Below are positions 13,626 to 25,374 of a DNA stretch of 64,000 bases, piece after piece. The first letter of the stretch is position 1; each line of letters begins with the position of its first letter. A program made the position numbers and the translations under genes. The stretch spans positions 29,263-93,262 of the forward strand of contig MU266442.1 of the NCBI GenBank assembly GCA_021014945.1, in the 5' to 3' direction. Source of the stretch: Leucogyrophana mollusca. Lineage: Eukaryota; Basidiomycota; Agaricomycetes; Boletales. Below the pieces are notes generated by a model. The model did not search any database and had not been told where the DNA came from. It saw nothing but the letters and a program-made list of their open reading frames with translations.

Positions 13626-15305
13626 ATGCGCCTTCTGAATACGAGAACCTTGAAGCTCGAAGAACCTCGAGGTCACCCCAAATACGCCATACTCTCTCAT
13701 GTGTGGAGCGACGAAGAAGTTACCTTTCGCGACATAAGCGAGCCCCATGCAGCGAACCTGGCTGAGTACTCGAAAATTGAGCATGGTTGTGCCCAGGCTC
13801 TTGAGGACGGCTACGACTACATCTGGGTCGACACTTGTTGCATCGACAAAAGCAGCAGTGCTGAGCTGTCGGAAGCAATAAACTCGATGCATCGCTGGTA
13901 CGAGGAGGCAGTTGTGTGCTATGCATACCTGAGGGACGTACCTAGCGAGGAGGACCCAGCCGCGCAATATTCCAAATTTCGGCAAAGCGTGTGGTTTCAG
14001 AGGGGCTGGACTTTACAAGAGGCGATAGCTCCGTGGAGGATAGATTTCTTCGCGAGAGATTGGGTCAAGATAGGCACTAAAGAGAGCTTGAGTTCCGTCA
14101 TATCAGCGGTTACGGGCGTGGACGAGCGAGTCCTCTTAAAAATCACACCACTCTCGGAAGTCAGCGTAGCGAGGAAGATGTCGTGGGCCTCGCAGAGACA
14201 GACGACGAGGGTAGAAGACAGGGCATACTCGCTGATGGGGATTTTCGGAGTCCATATGCCGTTGATATACGGGGAGGGGAGGAACGCGTTCATTCGGCTG
14301 CAGCACGAAATCATGAGGACGTCGAATGACCAGAGCATATTTGCCTGGGGGATCTGGAGCACCACCACCACCATGTCGTCCCTACTCGCTTCGTCCCCTC
14401 GCTGCTTCCAGAAATCCGCCTTGGTCGACCGAATTTCGTCAATCGATTTCGCGCGTCAATTTCCGGCGGCATTCAATGACACAGACTGCAAGCCACATTT
14501 CTCCACCGATAACCGCGGCATCCGGATCAGCTTACCCGTCAAAATCACCCCTTCCGGGTACACGGCTGCGCTCGCCTGCTCCAACAACGGGCGTCTCGTT
14601 GGTATCGACCTTCGAGTTTCCTGTGAAGATGGCATATGTTATAAGATCAGAACAGGCGATCTCTCCGACTTCTCATGGCCGGACGGGGAATTCGTAGTCC
14701 GGGACCTCGTCCTATCCACTACGCCTAATTTCGATGTTGGGGTTTTCCCGTCTCCAGCCTTTGTCCCGGTCGGTTTACCTCCAGTTTCGAAACGGATTTG
14801 TGTACAAACTGTGCGGGTCAATGAGGCAGGATTTGTGCTTCGCAAGTACCGGCACTCCCTCGGACAAGAACTGTACGCACGCGCAGGGGGTCTCGCTTGG
14901 GACACGACACTTTTCGAGGCGAAGTGTGTCCTCGCTTATCAGAATTGGACCAGTGGAGAAGGATTTGTTGTGACTATAGCACAGTGGGGTGACCTCCGCA
15001 ACCTATGTGTCCACGTCGACGTCTTTAATGGTGTAGAGAGGATGCAGGACTTCTTCTCTTCTGGATTCCTCGGGCCATATTGTTGCCTGAGCCATCCGAA
15101 CTGGGCGTTCAAGCCTCTACGATCGGGTGGAAGGGTCACGGTGACCTGTCCGCGACATGCGTTCCCAAACTCGCCCGACGTCACTATTTTGGTGGATCGC
15201 CCTCAATCTGCAAAGGCGCGTCGGTGCGTACTCCAGTATTCTTCTGTATTTCATTTGAGGTATAAAGTCATCGAATGTATTCAAACAGACGAAACGCCCG
15301 TTTAA
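13626..15305 (+). CDS. HET-domain protein, copy 2
   Basis: Paralogue of the HET gene at 10455, with the same start (MRLLNTRTLKLEEP) and the same motif order: YAILSHVWSDEEV, YIWVDTCCIDKSSSAELSEA, MHRWYEEAVVCYAYL, WFQRGWTLQEA, DRAYSLMGIFGVHMPLIYGE. Uninterrupted single-exon reading gives 559 residues. An alternative splice at 15224-15288 (GTGCGT to ACAG) would replace the tail with a short ending at 15322, matching the terminal intron position of copy 1. The N-terminal HET half is much better conserved between the copies than the C-terminal half, as expected if the C-terminus is under diversifying pressure (inference). Probably cytosolic. Confidence 0.9.
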   Translation: MRLLNTRTLKLEEPRGHPKYAILSHVWSDEEVTFRDISEPHAANLAEYSKIEHGCAQALEDGYDYIWVDTCCIDKSSSAELSEAINSMHRWYEEAVVCYAYLRDVPSEEDPAAQYSKFRQSVWFQRGWTLQEAIAPWRIDFFARDWVKIGTKESLSSVISAVTGVDERVLLKITPLSEVSVARKMSWASQRQTTRVEDRAYSLMGIFGVHMPLIYGEGRNAFIRLQHEIMRTSNDQSIFAWGIWSTTTTMSSLLASSPRCFQKSALVDRISSIDFARQFPAAFNDTDCKPHFSTDNRGIRISLPVKITPSGYTAALACSNNGRLVGIDLRVSCEDGICYKIRTGDLSDFSWPDGEFVVRDLVLSTTPNFDVGVFPSPAFVPVGLPPVSKRICVQTVRVNEAGFVLRKYRHSLGQELYARAGGLAWDTTLFEAKCVLAYQNWTSGEGFVVTIAQWGDLRNLCVHVDVFNGVERMQDFFSSGFLGPYCCLSHPNWAFKPLRSGGRVTVTCPRHAFPNSPDVTILVDRPQSAKARRCVLQYSSVFHLRYKVIECIQTDETPV

Positions 15306-15462
15306 TCCAGAATCACGCGTAATATCACCACCCGTATCTCGCCGAACTCCATAGCTGCTCCCTCAATAAGTTTCCATATCTTTGCAAAGGCCGGTTGTTA
15401 GATTCTGTCCTTGTCCTTCCTTATCCGTGGGGAGTGTGGGATTGTTATTACTACCTCTGGTC

Positions 15463-16160
15463 CTATGCTTTGTGCAAGTGTGTACTGTCCTGCCCCGTGT
15501 ATACTACCAGTGACCGCACGATGTCACAGAGCATCCAACAATGAATAACACCGGGTACAATGCCGCGAAAAGTTACATACCGGCGGGTGGAGAGAAGCTT
15601 ACCGAAAGGAAGCCCCGAGAGGAGGTACTCATAGGCTTTGGTAGGTCCTTCAGGGTACGGGAAAGACCCGAAGGTATCAGAGAGCCAAGGAGATCCTTCT
15701 CGAGAAGCTTCCAGGACTTCCAAGGCGGGCCCGTGCGTATCTGTGAACCAGAGGATGCGCGACCCTCGTTGGCGCATAGTGTTTCAGTTCAGTTTGAAGA
15801 GCTCACCTTCGCTATGTTGCCGAGGAGCTATACCGTGGCACCATCTCGCCGTAACTGAAACAACATTCCGAGCGAGCATGCTCGCGAAGAGAGCCTTGTG
15901 TCGTTGGAATTCGGTGTCTCAGTGAGGACGACATGGCGGGTACGACTACGGACATAACATCCTGCATGCATGATTGGAAGGAACGACCTACATCGACCAC
16001 GCATTTTCCTGCGACAGTGTTGATGAACTACTGTCGGAGGTGAGTACACAAACACAGACAGCCGCGCGACAAGCATAATATTTCTTACGGCACTCCTGCC
16101 CGCTCCTGTATCACCCAAGATACTGACAATTAGGGCTGGATGAGTGACTATCGTCCTCTT
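15463..16160 (-). pseudogene. Decayed AIG1-like GTPase copy (a)
   Basis: Minus-strand remains of a P-loop GTPase related to the intact ones at 25-47 kb. A Walker A motif with ILGDTGAGRSAV ends at a GT donor near 16080. After an acceptor, the next frame reads FINTVAGKCVVDVGRSF, matching the FIN-x(3-8)-VGH segment of the family. The G3 motif (DTPGF) is degraded to ETPNSND in another frame. Further down, GSRILWFTDTHGPALEVLE resembles the ERGSRTARFLNTRESAW segment of the intact paralogue. Frames are shifted and broken by stops, so this is a relic. Confidence 0.6.
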
Positions 16161-16383
16161 CGAAAAAAGAGGAAGGCACGCACGGAAAAGCTGGGTAGAC
16201 TTGGACGGGTCTGTTCGCTCTTTGGTCATCTCGTCGCTATAGCATATCTAGGTCCGAATCAAAGTGGGGGAGATGGCCTTTCGCGTGCTCACGGACTCGG
16301 GGCAGGAGCAACGCCCCCGCTTCGTGGTGGCTGTCCGGAAGAAGCATGCTGAAGGTTGTGCAACGCTGGTGGTAATAACTAGG

Positions 16384-17291
16384 TCAGTACTCATAAGCTT
16401 TACCGAATCGTACGCTGGTCTTTTTTAATTGCGATCTTATGAACATATAGCCACTCGAGGGGCACCGCCATTTGTAGATTCCAGGTACTCTGTAGGCCCC
16501 GGAAGTCATGCGAGTGGGTCGCCACATCATTACCACTTGTATCGGGTCTGAGGACGAGGAAGTCCTGTCCAGTTGCAGTAGTTGGACGTTTTCCCTTCCC
16601 GACAATGAGGTCAACGATGTCCCAGGCAGACTCGCGCGTGTCTTGGATCCGAACTGTCCGCGACCCATGACCAGCTGCACCCTTCCGGAAAGCCACGGAC
16701 AGCTCCCGCGTTGCCGGCCCGTTTCTGCTCCGACGTTGGCCCAATGCGTGGTCGCAAGAACGATACCTGCCATGACCTCTTGCCTACACAACCCCTGAGC
16801 AACGTGAAATCCATGTGCGCCGTCCTGCACGTACGGTTAAGAGCTATACTGCGCAGGTAGATTACACCAGCGAATTTCACGTTTTTGATATACCTATGGC
16901 ACCTGCTCTCAGTATGTGATAATGAACTCCAACTGGACTCACGGACGCGCCATCAGACTGCAATGCGCTGCAAACTCCAAGTCCTCCTTGGAAGCGTCAT
17001 CGAAACCGGGGGTGTCGACGACGACGATGCGACAAGAATAATACGGATCGCGTAGCACGACGTGGTGTGGTACGCATGCTGGGAAAGCTTGTCCGACAGA
17101 AACAGATAGGTAGCTTTAATGTGCCCCAGTTGATGGAACCACGTTCCGCGCATCATCCAGCTTTTGATACAATGCATGGAGGTCCCATTGCTCTGGTGTG
17201 GGCCCTCGTTGTCTGCGGCTGCACCCAGGATCACAGGACGGACCACATGCAGATTAAGATCGATCATCGTGGCGAATCCAAACCGTTTCAA
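16384..17291 (-). pseudogene. Decayed AIG1-like GTPase copy (b)
   Basis: A second minus-strand relic of the same family. Near 17000 the frame reads RIVVVDTPGFDDASKEDLEF, an intact G3 motif. It is followed by KFAGVIYLRSI (strand after G3), a region with IVLATTHWANV (the family's G4-like TTxW), and a Ser-Arg-rich stretch ending near VDLI. The pieces lie in different frames, and no Walker A motif is found at the expected upstream position. It is a separate copy from the relic at 15463-16160, because in that one the Walker A lies downstream of this one's end. Confidence 0.6.
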
Positions 17292-17783
17292 AGAGTCACT
17301 TAGAGAGTAGTCAAAACGCGTCTGGTGTCACTCGTGTTTTCCACACGGAGCTCTCGTTGTCAGAGATGCTATCCGGGGAAGCGAGTCTAATGTGTCCAGC
17401 GCCGTACGTCTCATGACCGTTCCGATTCGTTTTTCCAGGATATTAATGATACGACGTCTTGAATCTAATGGTAACGGAGTAAGTATCTCAAATCAGGGAT
17501 CCCGCCCAGTGTCCGAGTTACCCCACCTCGTATGGGCTGGTTGCGCGACGAGATGTACTTCGTGCTCAAGTCGTAGTTTTCGCGGCCGGCCCCCTTTCTT
17601 CCAGGTCTTTGCAGATGCTAAATCTGGCTGTTTGGGAGGCGCAGTTCTCCTTGACCAATGACACGCACCCAGAGACGCAGGCGTATCAGTGGAAGAGAGT
17701 AGTCGGCAGTTTCCGGTCTTCCACCCAAACCGTCTTCAGCTTCTCCAAGTCGCAGCAATCTCAGGCTATAACCGTCACTCGTC

Positions 17784-18622
17784 ATGCGTCTCCACAGCCT
17801 TTTCATCTCATCCGTCCCATTAATCCTCACAACATTCGTCTCAGCATCGATAGACGAGCAGTTTGTCTTTCCTCCAGCACCACCGATGGCCGCTCCAGCT
17901 CCAGAGCAACAATACACCCCGCTCACATCCACTAGACCCACCATCGCAGACCTCCTCACCATCGAGCAGTCCGCGTCGATATTCTATTCGTACGCGCGGG
18001 AGGTCGAGATCTCGGGGCGGTTCGCGGAGGAGGGTGAGGGTGAGCTTACGGTGCTGGTGCCGACGAACAAGGCTGTTATGGCGCTGGCGCGGAAACCGTG
18101 AGTGTCTTTGGGTTGGTGGAGACGAATGACAGCATGCCTGATTTTTTGGTGGTATTCAGGCATCAGGGACCTGCACCTGCTGAGCCGAAGATTGAAGGCG
18201 AGATGAGCGAGCAGGAGCTGGATGAGCAGTCGAAGAAGAACGTCGATCGGTGGGTGTCGGCGCATATTATTCCTGTGCGTATTCTCTCGCTACTTGGACC
18301 GCTCGTTCTCGCACTCACTCCACCGTCTTGCTTGCTCGTGTTCCTGTTTCAACTCACGCCGCTGGGGAATTCCATTAACCGCAGGCACGGATATCGCTGG
18401 ACACGGTGCCCGTAACGTATGAGACGCTCCTCGAGGGTAAATCCGTTACTTTCCCCACGGCGCATACGCTAGAAGACGAAGTGCGGATTGTCAAGCGGAG
18501 GGAGGTGAGCTCTTAATTTATTATTACAATGCTGAGACATCCGCTGAGTGCGCGGGGGTATCACACGACAGGCTCTCAATGGTGTGATATACATCTTGGA
18601 CGGGACGGTCAAAGTCGATTGA
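17784..18622 (+). CDS. Secreted FAS1 (fasciclin) domain protein
   Basis: Small extracytoplasmic protein with one fasciclin domain, a fold used for adhesion or cell-surface functions. Four exons close in frame: 17784-18097, 18160-18274, 18385-18504, 18572-18622 (600 nt, 199 residues). The N-terminus is a signal peptide (MRLHSLFISSVPLILTTFVS). FAS1 landmarks are PTIADLLTIEQSASIFY, the H1-like LTVLVPTNKAVMAL, the H2-like HIIPARISLD and the ending ALNGVIYILDGTVKVD. No GPI or transmembrane anchor is visible at the C-terminus, so secretion or wall/ER-lumen retention is likely. Confidence 0.85.
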
Positions 18623-19879
18623 TTGATGCCGACGTTGATTTCTTCGTTTTGTTCCGATGGTGGAGTGTACGATTATTAGTGTGTGCGTCTGTTGGATATT
18701 GTATCGTTTGCTAATCCATGCTGCGCTGAATCATTCGTGCTTCCTGAGTTACTCAAAACGGTACACTTGCAGCGATTCAACTCAGGTTTGCGTCCTCTGG
18801 AGTCGATGCTGCACGCGTAGCTGCTCAGTGGTTGAACAGTGCGTTCACTGCGGCAATGTAAAGTATGTTTGCATTTGTTATTGATTGCTCACACACCGCC
18901 AGTAATCCGCCTCATGCGGGCATATGCTCTCTACAGCCGTTAGAGTAAGCTTCTGATCTTCCTGCTATTGTGCTTCTTTTGCGAGACGATTGGGATGGTA
19001 GTAATCAACGGAGTGCTACCCAACTTTCCGTTCATGGAGCGATGGGGTGCGTATAAATCTCTTTCCAGTACAGCGTATGTGTTGATTGACGGTGGGTCGG
19101 GACGGTCGATTTGCCCCCCGGTGAAAGCCCAGACGCTCTGCTTCGTTTGGTGAGCTACGCCGGTGGTTCTTGGTCCCTAAATTGAACTTTAGCTGACTCG
19201 GACTATGTGATACATAGGTACGCGGTATGTATTACCCGCGACCACTACCCCGAACCTGATCCATTGTGAGTTCGCTATGTTTGCTGACCTGAGCAGATCA
19301 TGTGCTCAGCACACCGGCGATCATCGATCATTAATGCTGGTCCGTGGACGGTTATTAGCCTTCGTGCGCGGAGCTGAAAGCGACAGAAGGGTACCGAGCA
19401 CGACATGGTTCGGGAATAGGGATATGCCCACCCAATCAGTGAGAGAGGGAGAGAGGGGTGGGCAATGTGATGACTCTCCATGTCCAGCTGAGATGCAGGA
19501 TCGAAATCTGGCCAGTTTTAATTGCGCCTTTCATGCTTGAGCTTGAGCTTGCTCCCCGCTGACGTGCAATCGCTGACTTCGTTAAATTGTCGACATGTCA
19601 GATGCTGTTCGGGCGTCCGTTTCCGCCTTGCGTGTCTGAGTACTAAATAGCTGAGATTCGTTCCACATGGTGTACTCGTCACTGTTTGGGACGTTCCGCG
19701 TTCATTGGCAGAAAGGGGGAAGAAGAAAAGAAAGAGTTAAATGTCTCATTTATCGGATCCTATCCAATGACACAGATCAATGAGATAGCCCTCGATCTGC
19801 TTCGGTATGGTGAGACGGACTTTTGACTGGGGCCTGAATCATTGATGAAGGGTGGGCCAAAGATTATGTAAAATTGCAG
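18623..19879. other. Intergenic, no supported gene
   Basis: About 1.25 kb between the FAS1 gene and the NDUFS2 promoter. Short frames on both strands have no domain, splice or codon support. I see nothing recognisable. Confidence 0.4.
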
Positions 19880-19992
19880 CTTGTGTGACCCCCCTAACCG
19901 GGGTCCCCAAATAAATCTCCGCCCTTACCGATTTACGCCGCACATCATCCCAACCAACGTCCAAATCTCCGTTCTCCTCCTTGCTCCCAGTC
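19880..19992 (+). promoter_or_regulatory. NDUFS2 promoter and 5' leader
   Basis: Immediately upstream of the NDUFS2 ATG. It contains a short inverted repeat (gacccc / ggggtc) followed by an AT-rich AAATAAATCTCCGCCC block. The same arrangement recurs at 30764-30815 (minus) and 47935-48000 (plus), which marks it as a duplicated promoter unit. Confidence 0.6.
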
Positions 19993-22505
19993 ATGGCCGC
20001 ATCACTCCTACGGCGGACCCTCGCCAAATCATCTCCTCTTCTGCGCACACGGGCTCGGGCCTTTTCAACCACGCCAGCGACACTCAATGTTCAAGTGGAA
20101 GACAGCGCAAGGACGACAGGCGCACGGAATGTCTTCGAGAGCCACACGGTCGAGGACCTGCACGGGATGAGCGCAGCAGAGATCCTCACTGAGACGGGGA
20201 CACGCGCCGATGCGAAGCTGAGGCACTTTACGGGTGCGTTACTACCCTCCCAGGTTTTTGGTATTGGTGCAGATTTAATTTTGAGTCGAATGCTTTGTGT
20301 GGGTGGGGTGTAGTTAACTTTGGGTGAGTGAAATGCGAATGCCACTGGGTATTATGAGGGTTTTCTGGGGGCTGATGTGGTGTGCAGGCCGCAGCATCCC
20401 GCCGCTCACGGTGTGCTCCGCATGATCCTTGAGATGAACGGCGAGGAAATTCTCCGTGTCGACCCCGTACGTCTCATTGGCATCTCCATTCACCCACTAA
20501 CACCTGATCATCACGACCACCAGCACGTCGGCCTCCTCCACCGCGGCACCGAAAAATTGATCGAGTACAAGACATACACACAAGCACTGCCTTACTTCGA
20601 CCGCCTCGACTACGTCTCCATGAGTACGCCTCCCCTTCCCTCTTATCTCAAAACAAAATCAACCAGGTTTGTATTACTGATGCGAACGTGCAGTGACGAA
20701 CGAGCTGTGCTACTCTCTCGCGGTCGAGAAGCTCCTCAACATCGAGGTCCCCGAGCGCGCCAAGTGGATCCGAACCATGTTTGGCGAAATCACCCGTGTG
20801 CTCTCCCGTGCGTGCCCTTCCTTTCTCTTCAAATACTCGCGAACCGACTAACCTCGCTCATGAACCAACCCCACCCCAGACCTAATGGCCGTCCTCACGC
20901 ACGCCATGGACGTCGGCGCACTCACCCCCTTCCTCTGGGGCTTCGAAGAGCGCGAAAAGCTCATGGAGTTCTACGAGCGCGTCTCTGGTGCGCGCCTCCA
21001 TGCCGCATACGTCCGCCCTGGCGGCGTTGCCTTCGACCTCCCCCACGGCCTCCTCGAGGACATACACAAGTGGGCCACGCAGTTCAGCTCCAGAGTGGAC
21101 GAGATCGAGGAGGTCGTTACGGGGAACCGCATCTGGAAGGAACGGACGGTGGGGATCGGGCTGGTGACCGCGAAGGAGGCGATGGCATATGGGTTCAGCG
21201 GGGTTATGTTGAGGGGGAGCGGTGTGCCCTGGGATCTGAGGAAGGTGGCGCCGTATGATAAGTATGATGAGGTACGTTGGTGTGGTTGGGCTCTGGTGTG
21301 GGTTGGGTGCGGTGCTAATGGGGTATAGGTCGAGTTCGATATCCCCGTTGGTAAGAACGGCGATTGCTATGATCGGTATCTGTGCAGAGTGCAGGAGTTC
21401 AGGGAGAGTCTGCGCATCATCCACCAGGTCGGTTGCATTTCCCCTCACCTAGATAACAAGACGTTTCGCTGACCACCAACCCACCAGTGTCTCAACAAAA
21501 TGCCCACCGGGGTCGTCAAAGTCGATGATAACAAGCTCGTGCCGCCGCCGCGTGCGTCGATGAAGGAGAGCATGGAGGCACTTATTCATCATTTCAAGGT
21601 GCGTTTTGCCCTTTTCCATTCTCAGTCCCCACCCACTATCACCCCTCCGTCATTCTACCCCCTTACACCTGCATCTTTCTACTCCTCCATTCATTCTCAC
21701 TTTTCCGCCCTTCTAACCTCATCGATATCAATATCAACACTAACGCCTCATTCTCACCCAACAGCTATTCAGCGAAGGATACTCCGTGCCCCCTGGGGAG
21801 ACATACAGCGCCATCGAGGCGCCCAAGGGCGAGATGGCTGTTTACCTCGTTTCGTACGTCCTTTCTCCTCCATCGCCCTATGTTCTATCGCATCTTCTCT
21901 CGTCTGCTACCGTCGCCGCCCCCACCCTCCATCATCACCTCCGTCCACTTACATCGTCCAATGCGACTGTACTGACTCTCCTACCCGTATTTCTTTTCAT
22001 CTTGTAGCGACGGCACTAACCGCCCGTATAAATGCAAAATCCGCGCGCCGGGTTTCGCGCATCTCGCGGGTGCTGATTTCATGATGAGACGTACGTCGTC
22101 TTTCGCTCTTGCGTTCTTTGTTTGCGTTGTGTCCATTTCTCGCGGGCGCTGCTTCCTTCGTTGTTTCGTTGTTTCCTACTTTAGCTCACTCATTCCCCTC
22201 CTTTCTCGCGCCTGACCCCAACTAACCCATCTTTACAGATGTAAGCCCCTCTTCCCCTCCCGACAATAACGCTAGCACTGGCCCTGATGCTAACACTAAC
22301 TTTACCCACCCAGCACATGCTCGCCGACGCGGTCGCGATCATCGGTACTATGGTACGTTCCTCGCTCTTCCCTCTCATCGTCTATACCGTGCTCATCATA
22401 TCGTTTGTCAAAAACAGGATCTGGTGTTCGGGTAAGTCTGCCCTGTCTGATATCGTAGCTTAGGTGTGTGCTGATGGCCGCGCGTGTAGCGAGGTGGACC
22501 GGTAG
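19993..22505 (+). CDS. NDUFS2: NADH:ubiquinone oxidoreductase 49-kDa subunit (complex I)
   Basis: Catalytic-core subunit of mitochondrial complex I, lining the quinone site in the matrix arm. Fourteen exons: 19993-20233, 20314-20323, 20388-20466, 20524-20623, 20694-20807, 20880-21271, 21329-21427, 21488-21598, 21765-21853, 22008-22090, 22239-22240, 22314-22352, 22418-22431, 22490-22505 (1389 nt, 462 residues). It starts with an Arg/Ser-rich presequence ([20 protein letters not shown]). Family blocks are [79 protein letters not shown] and the end DLVFGEVDR. The frame closes only if a 2-nt exon (AT, 22239-22240) is used. Very high confidence in identity. Confidence 0.97.
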
Positions 22506-23358
22506 TAAACCCAGACTTGGATGCCGTTATCATTGTCGTTTTCGTTTGCGTAGTACGAACGCTAGAAAAGAATTGGTCTTGTTTTTCGGATGGGAGCCCG
22601 TGCGACACGATTTGACTTTGAGCTTTGAGCTTCGTAGTCTCCCTTCGTCAAAGCAATGTAGAACGAAGCCAATTCTTCACCCTATGGCTCTGCAGATATG
22701 CGTCGTACGAATTCTGTGGTAAGGGCGACCCCCTTTGGCGGGGTGATATTATCAAGTAATCATCCTACTCAGGGCGTCCAGTATTCCCTGTTCTCCTCGA
22801 CTCCTCCCTCCGTGATCATGAAATCGGCGGGGGCCTTGGCGATGCCATCCATGTGCATTAGAGCTTATTCATAACGCTGTTAGTCCAGGGACCAGATCGC
22901 TACGAATCAGCTCTACTGTCATAAATGCAGCTATAACCTGCAGCAACTGCCTGTCGCGGTCTAACGATAATCTCTCTTTCCCTCAGCTCCGTCTCCAGCG
23001 TAGTGCGAGTGCTAGAGTTTGTTTTATCTCTTTGACGCTTCTGCTCGTAAGTTCAGTGCCTCATCCCCATTACTGCGCCTAAGCCAAGGGCTGGGACCTG
23101 TCACAATGCCCTAGCTCCTTCAGATAATGAGATAGATATGAGGATGCGACAAGAAGAGAGAAGAGAACGAGTCTGGGGAAACTATAACGACCGGAGCAAA
23201 TATATGTACGGACTCGAGGAGCGAAGCTAAGTCAACAGTGCACGGACAGATGACATCATAACAGGACCTCCCCCATCGACACTATAGTATCATCGTTTAA
23301 CCCATCATAAGGGAAGTATACATGTAAAGTTATGTCAAAACCTTGCGAAAGAACCCTT
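22506..23358. other. Intergenic, convergent 3' regions
   Basis: Between the stop codons of NDUFS2 (+) and kinase copy 1 (-). The stretch just 3' of the kinase stop (about 23285-23358) is also present 3' of the two other kinase genes (30845-30927 and 47812-47905, each in its own orientation). No gene seen. Confidence 0.4.
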
Positions 23359-25374
23359 TTAATGCCTCTTCTCAGCCAACGACGGCCCCGAAGTATCACG
23401 CCTATGATAAACGAAGTGTGGCCCCCGCAATTCTTTCGGACCTCCCTCCGAAACAGGTGCAGCCAAAGATGCACTCGTCAGCGTAGCCAGAAGACGCCAG
23501 ACAATGCTCTTGTTCTGGTCCCATACGGGCTCCTTGCGGTCGCAGACAGTTGGGTGAGATCGTAGCTGCTGAACAACTTCGCTCGCCTTGGGACGGGATC
23601 CTGGATCCACACCCCGGCATGCTCCGATCAAGCCCCAGATAACATCATCGAGCTCGGCACTAGCTGGTTGAGGTAGCGGGCGATTCTCCATGATGGCTGG
23701 GATGATCTTGTAGGAAGAAAGGCGTGCAAACGGTGGATTCCCACTAAAGATCTGGAGCAGTATGAGCGACAGCAAAAAGCTAGAGCCAGAACTGACTTCG
23801 TAACCCACGCAACCAAAAGCATATATATCACTGGCACAAGTCTTACGTTTCTGCTCAGCGTCATCTTCACTAAACAGCTCAGGGGCCATCCACGGGGCGG
23901 AACCCTTTCCGTTGGAACTTGAGTTTGTGAATTGCAGGTTTGAATCCTGTGCAAGAGTACACAACCCAAAATCAGCAACACAGGCTCTCAGATCTGCTGT
24001 GATGAGGATGTTTGCCTGAGAGCATTCCATGATGAACTGTGTGCTGGACATACTTGAGGATCACTTACGCCTTTCAGATCGCCATGTATTACTGGGGGAT
24101 CGAACGAGTGGAGGTATTCAAGACCGAGTGCGACGTCTAGCATCTGCCACACATTCATGATTACAGCGTCAGGTTGAGGCATATCTGACCTACGCACCAG
24201 CGACAATCGATTTGCTTGCGAGCTATTTTCGAGATATTGAGTCAGGGTTCCATGATCCATCCATGGCGATACGAGACACATCCGAGGTGAGGGTTCGGTC
24301 ATATTATACACGCCACAGAATGGCAAAACGTATGGGCTGGATAGCTGAGCCCACAGAACCGCTTCTTTCGAGTATGCCCATCATGATATCGTCACGCAGG
24401 ACCAGGTGGGGCGGGTTAAATACAGACCTTGGTTAGACTCTCCACTGCAGGGGCACCGAAGACACGCATGATCTTTACAGCGACTGCCTGCCCACCTAAG
24501 TCACCTTTAAAGACGTCCCCAAAGGATCCGCCAGCGCTCGGCAATCCGCTTGGTATAGTCAGGTTCCGGAGGATCAGCCGTGTAGGATACAGCCCAGACC
24601 TCTTGGATAGCTCAACTATTGTTCTCACAAGGGATGAACGAATATCCTCAAGCTCAAAGGAGTCGAGGAGCTACACCACAATTATCAGCCGAAAACGGAT
24701 TGTAACACAGTGAGGCTCTGGTATTACCTCTTGGAGGAGATCGAGCAGTGATTGCGCTTGCGATTCTTTTAGATTTACGAGCAGCTTTCGGTGCCGACGG
24801 TCTTTGGTAACTACCCGTATTCGAGTGGCGAGGCACAGTGCATCAAGTTTCAATATTCTGTTAACAAGAGCTGGGTCGCTGGAACGATGATATTCCTACA
24901 GTTCACATAAGGAGGTGTTCACTTGCAGAGTTTTGACTGTCTCAACGTACCACTTCGCACTGGTCGAGATAGCGACGTAGGGTGGTTATGATTGAGTCAC
25001 AATAGATGATTTGGGCGATTTCGTCGCCTTTCCACTGGGAATACTTCGCCCTCAATGAGTCCACCTGGCTGGCGGGATATAGGTCGGGAATATAGCACGA
25101 CAAACTGAGATCAAATGGGCAACACACCTGGGCACGTATGACTGCAACAGCATCAAAGTGTACATATACAGAGGCTGATATCCGCTGTTAGAGATTGGTT
25201 AGGTAGAGGGAGTGCCTGACTGACCGGGCATATCATGTCAATCCCCGTGTGCGATCCCCCATCACCAAGGGGGGCTTTCAGCTGCTTCAGTTGGCCCACA
25301 AGTGAGTGAAGCTGTTTCTTGGTAGCCTTCAGTCTCTGTTGTAACTCTCCCTCCGCATCTCCTCTTTTCTCCTT
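23359..25374 (-). CDS. TKL-type protein kinase, copy 1 (kinase half)
   Basis: Multi-exon Ser/Thr or Tyr kinase-like domain on the minus strand. Catalytic elements are all present: glycine loop GGSFGDVFKG with VAVKIM lysine (24460-24540), HGDLKG catalytic loop (about 24080), ANILITADLRACVADFGL with the DFG Asp, WMAPELF and DIYAFGCVGYE. It ends LAEKRH at 23359. Upstream lies a helical linker (QVDSLRAKYSQWKGDEIAQI) and a coiled-coil-like stretch reaching 25374. This sequence continues, in the same frame, the GTPase domain upstream; only a TAA at 25375-25377 separates them. In the other paralogues the two domains are fused. Whether this half is translated alone, by readthrough, or not at all cannot be told from sequence. 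Confidence 0.7.
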
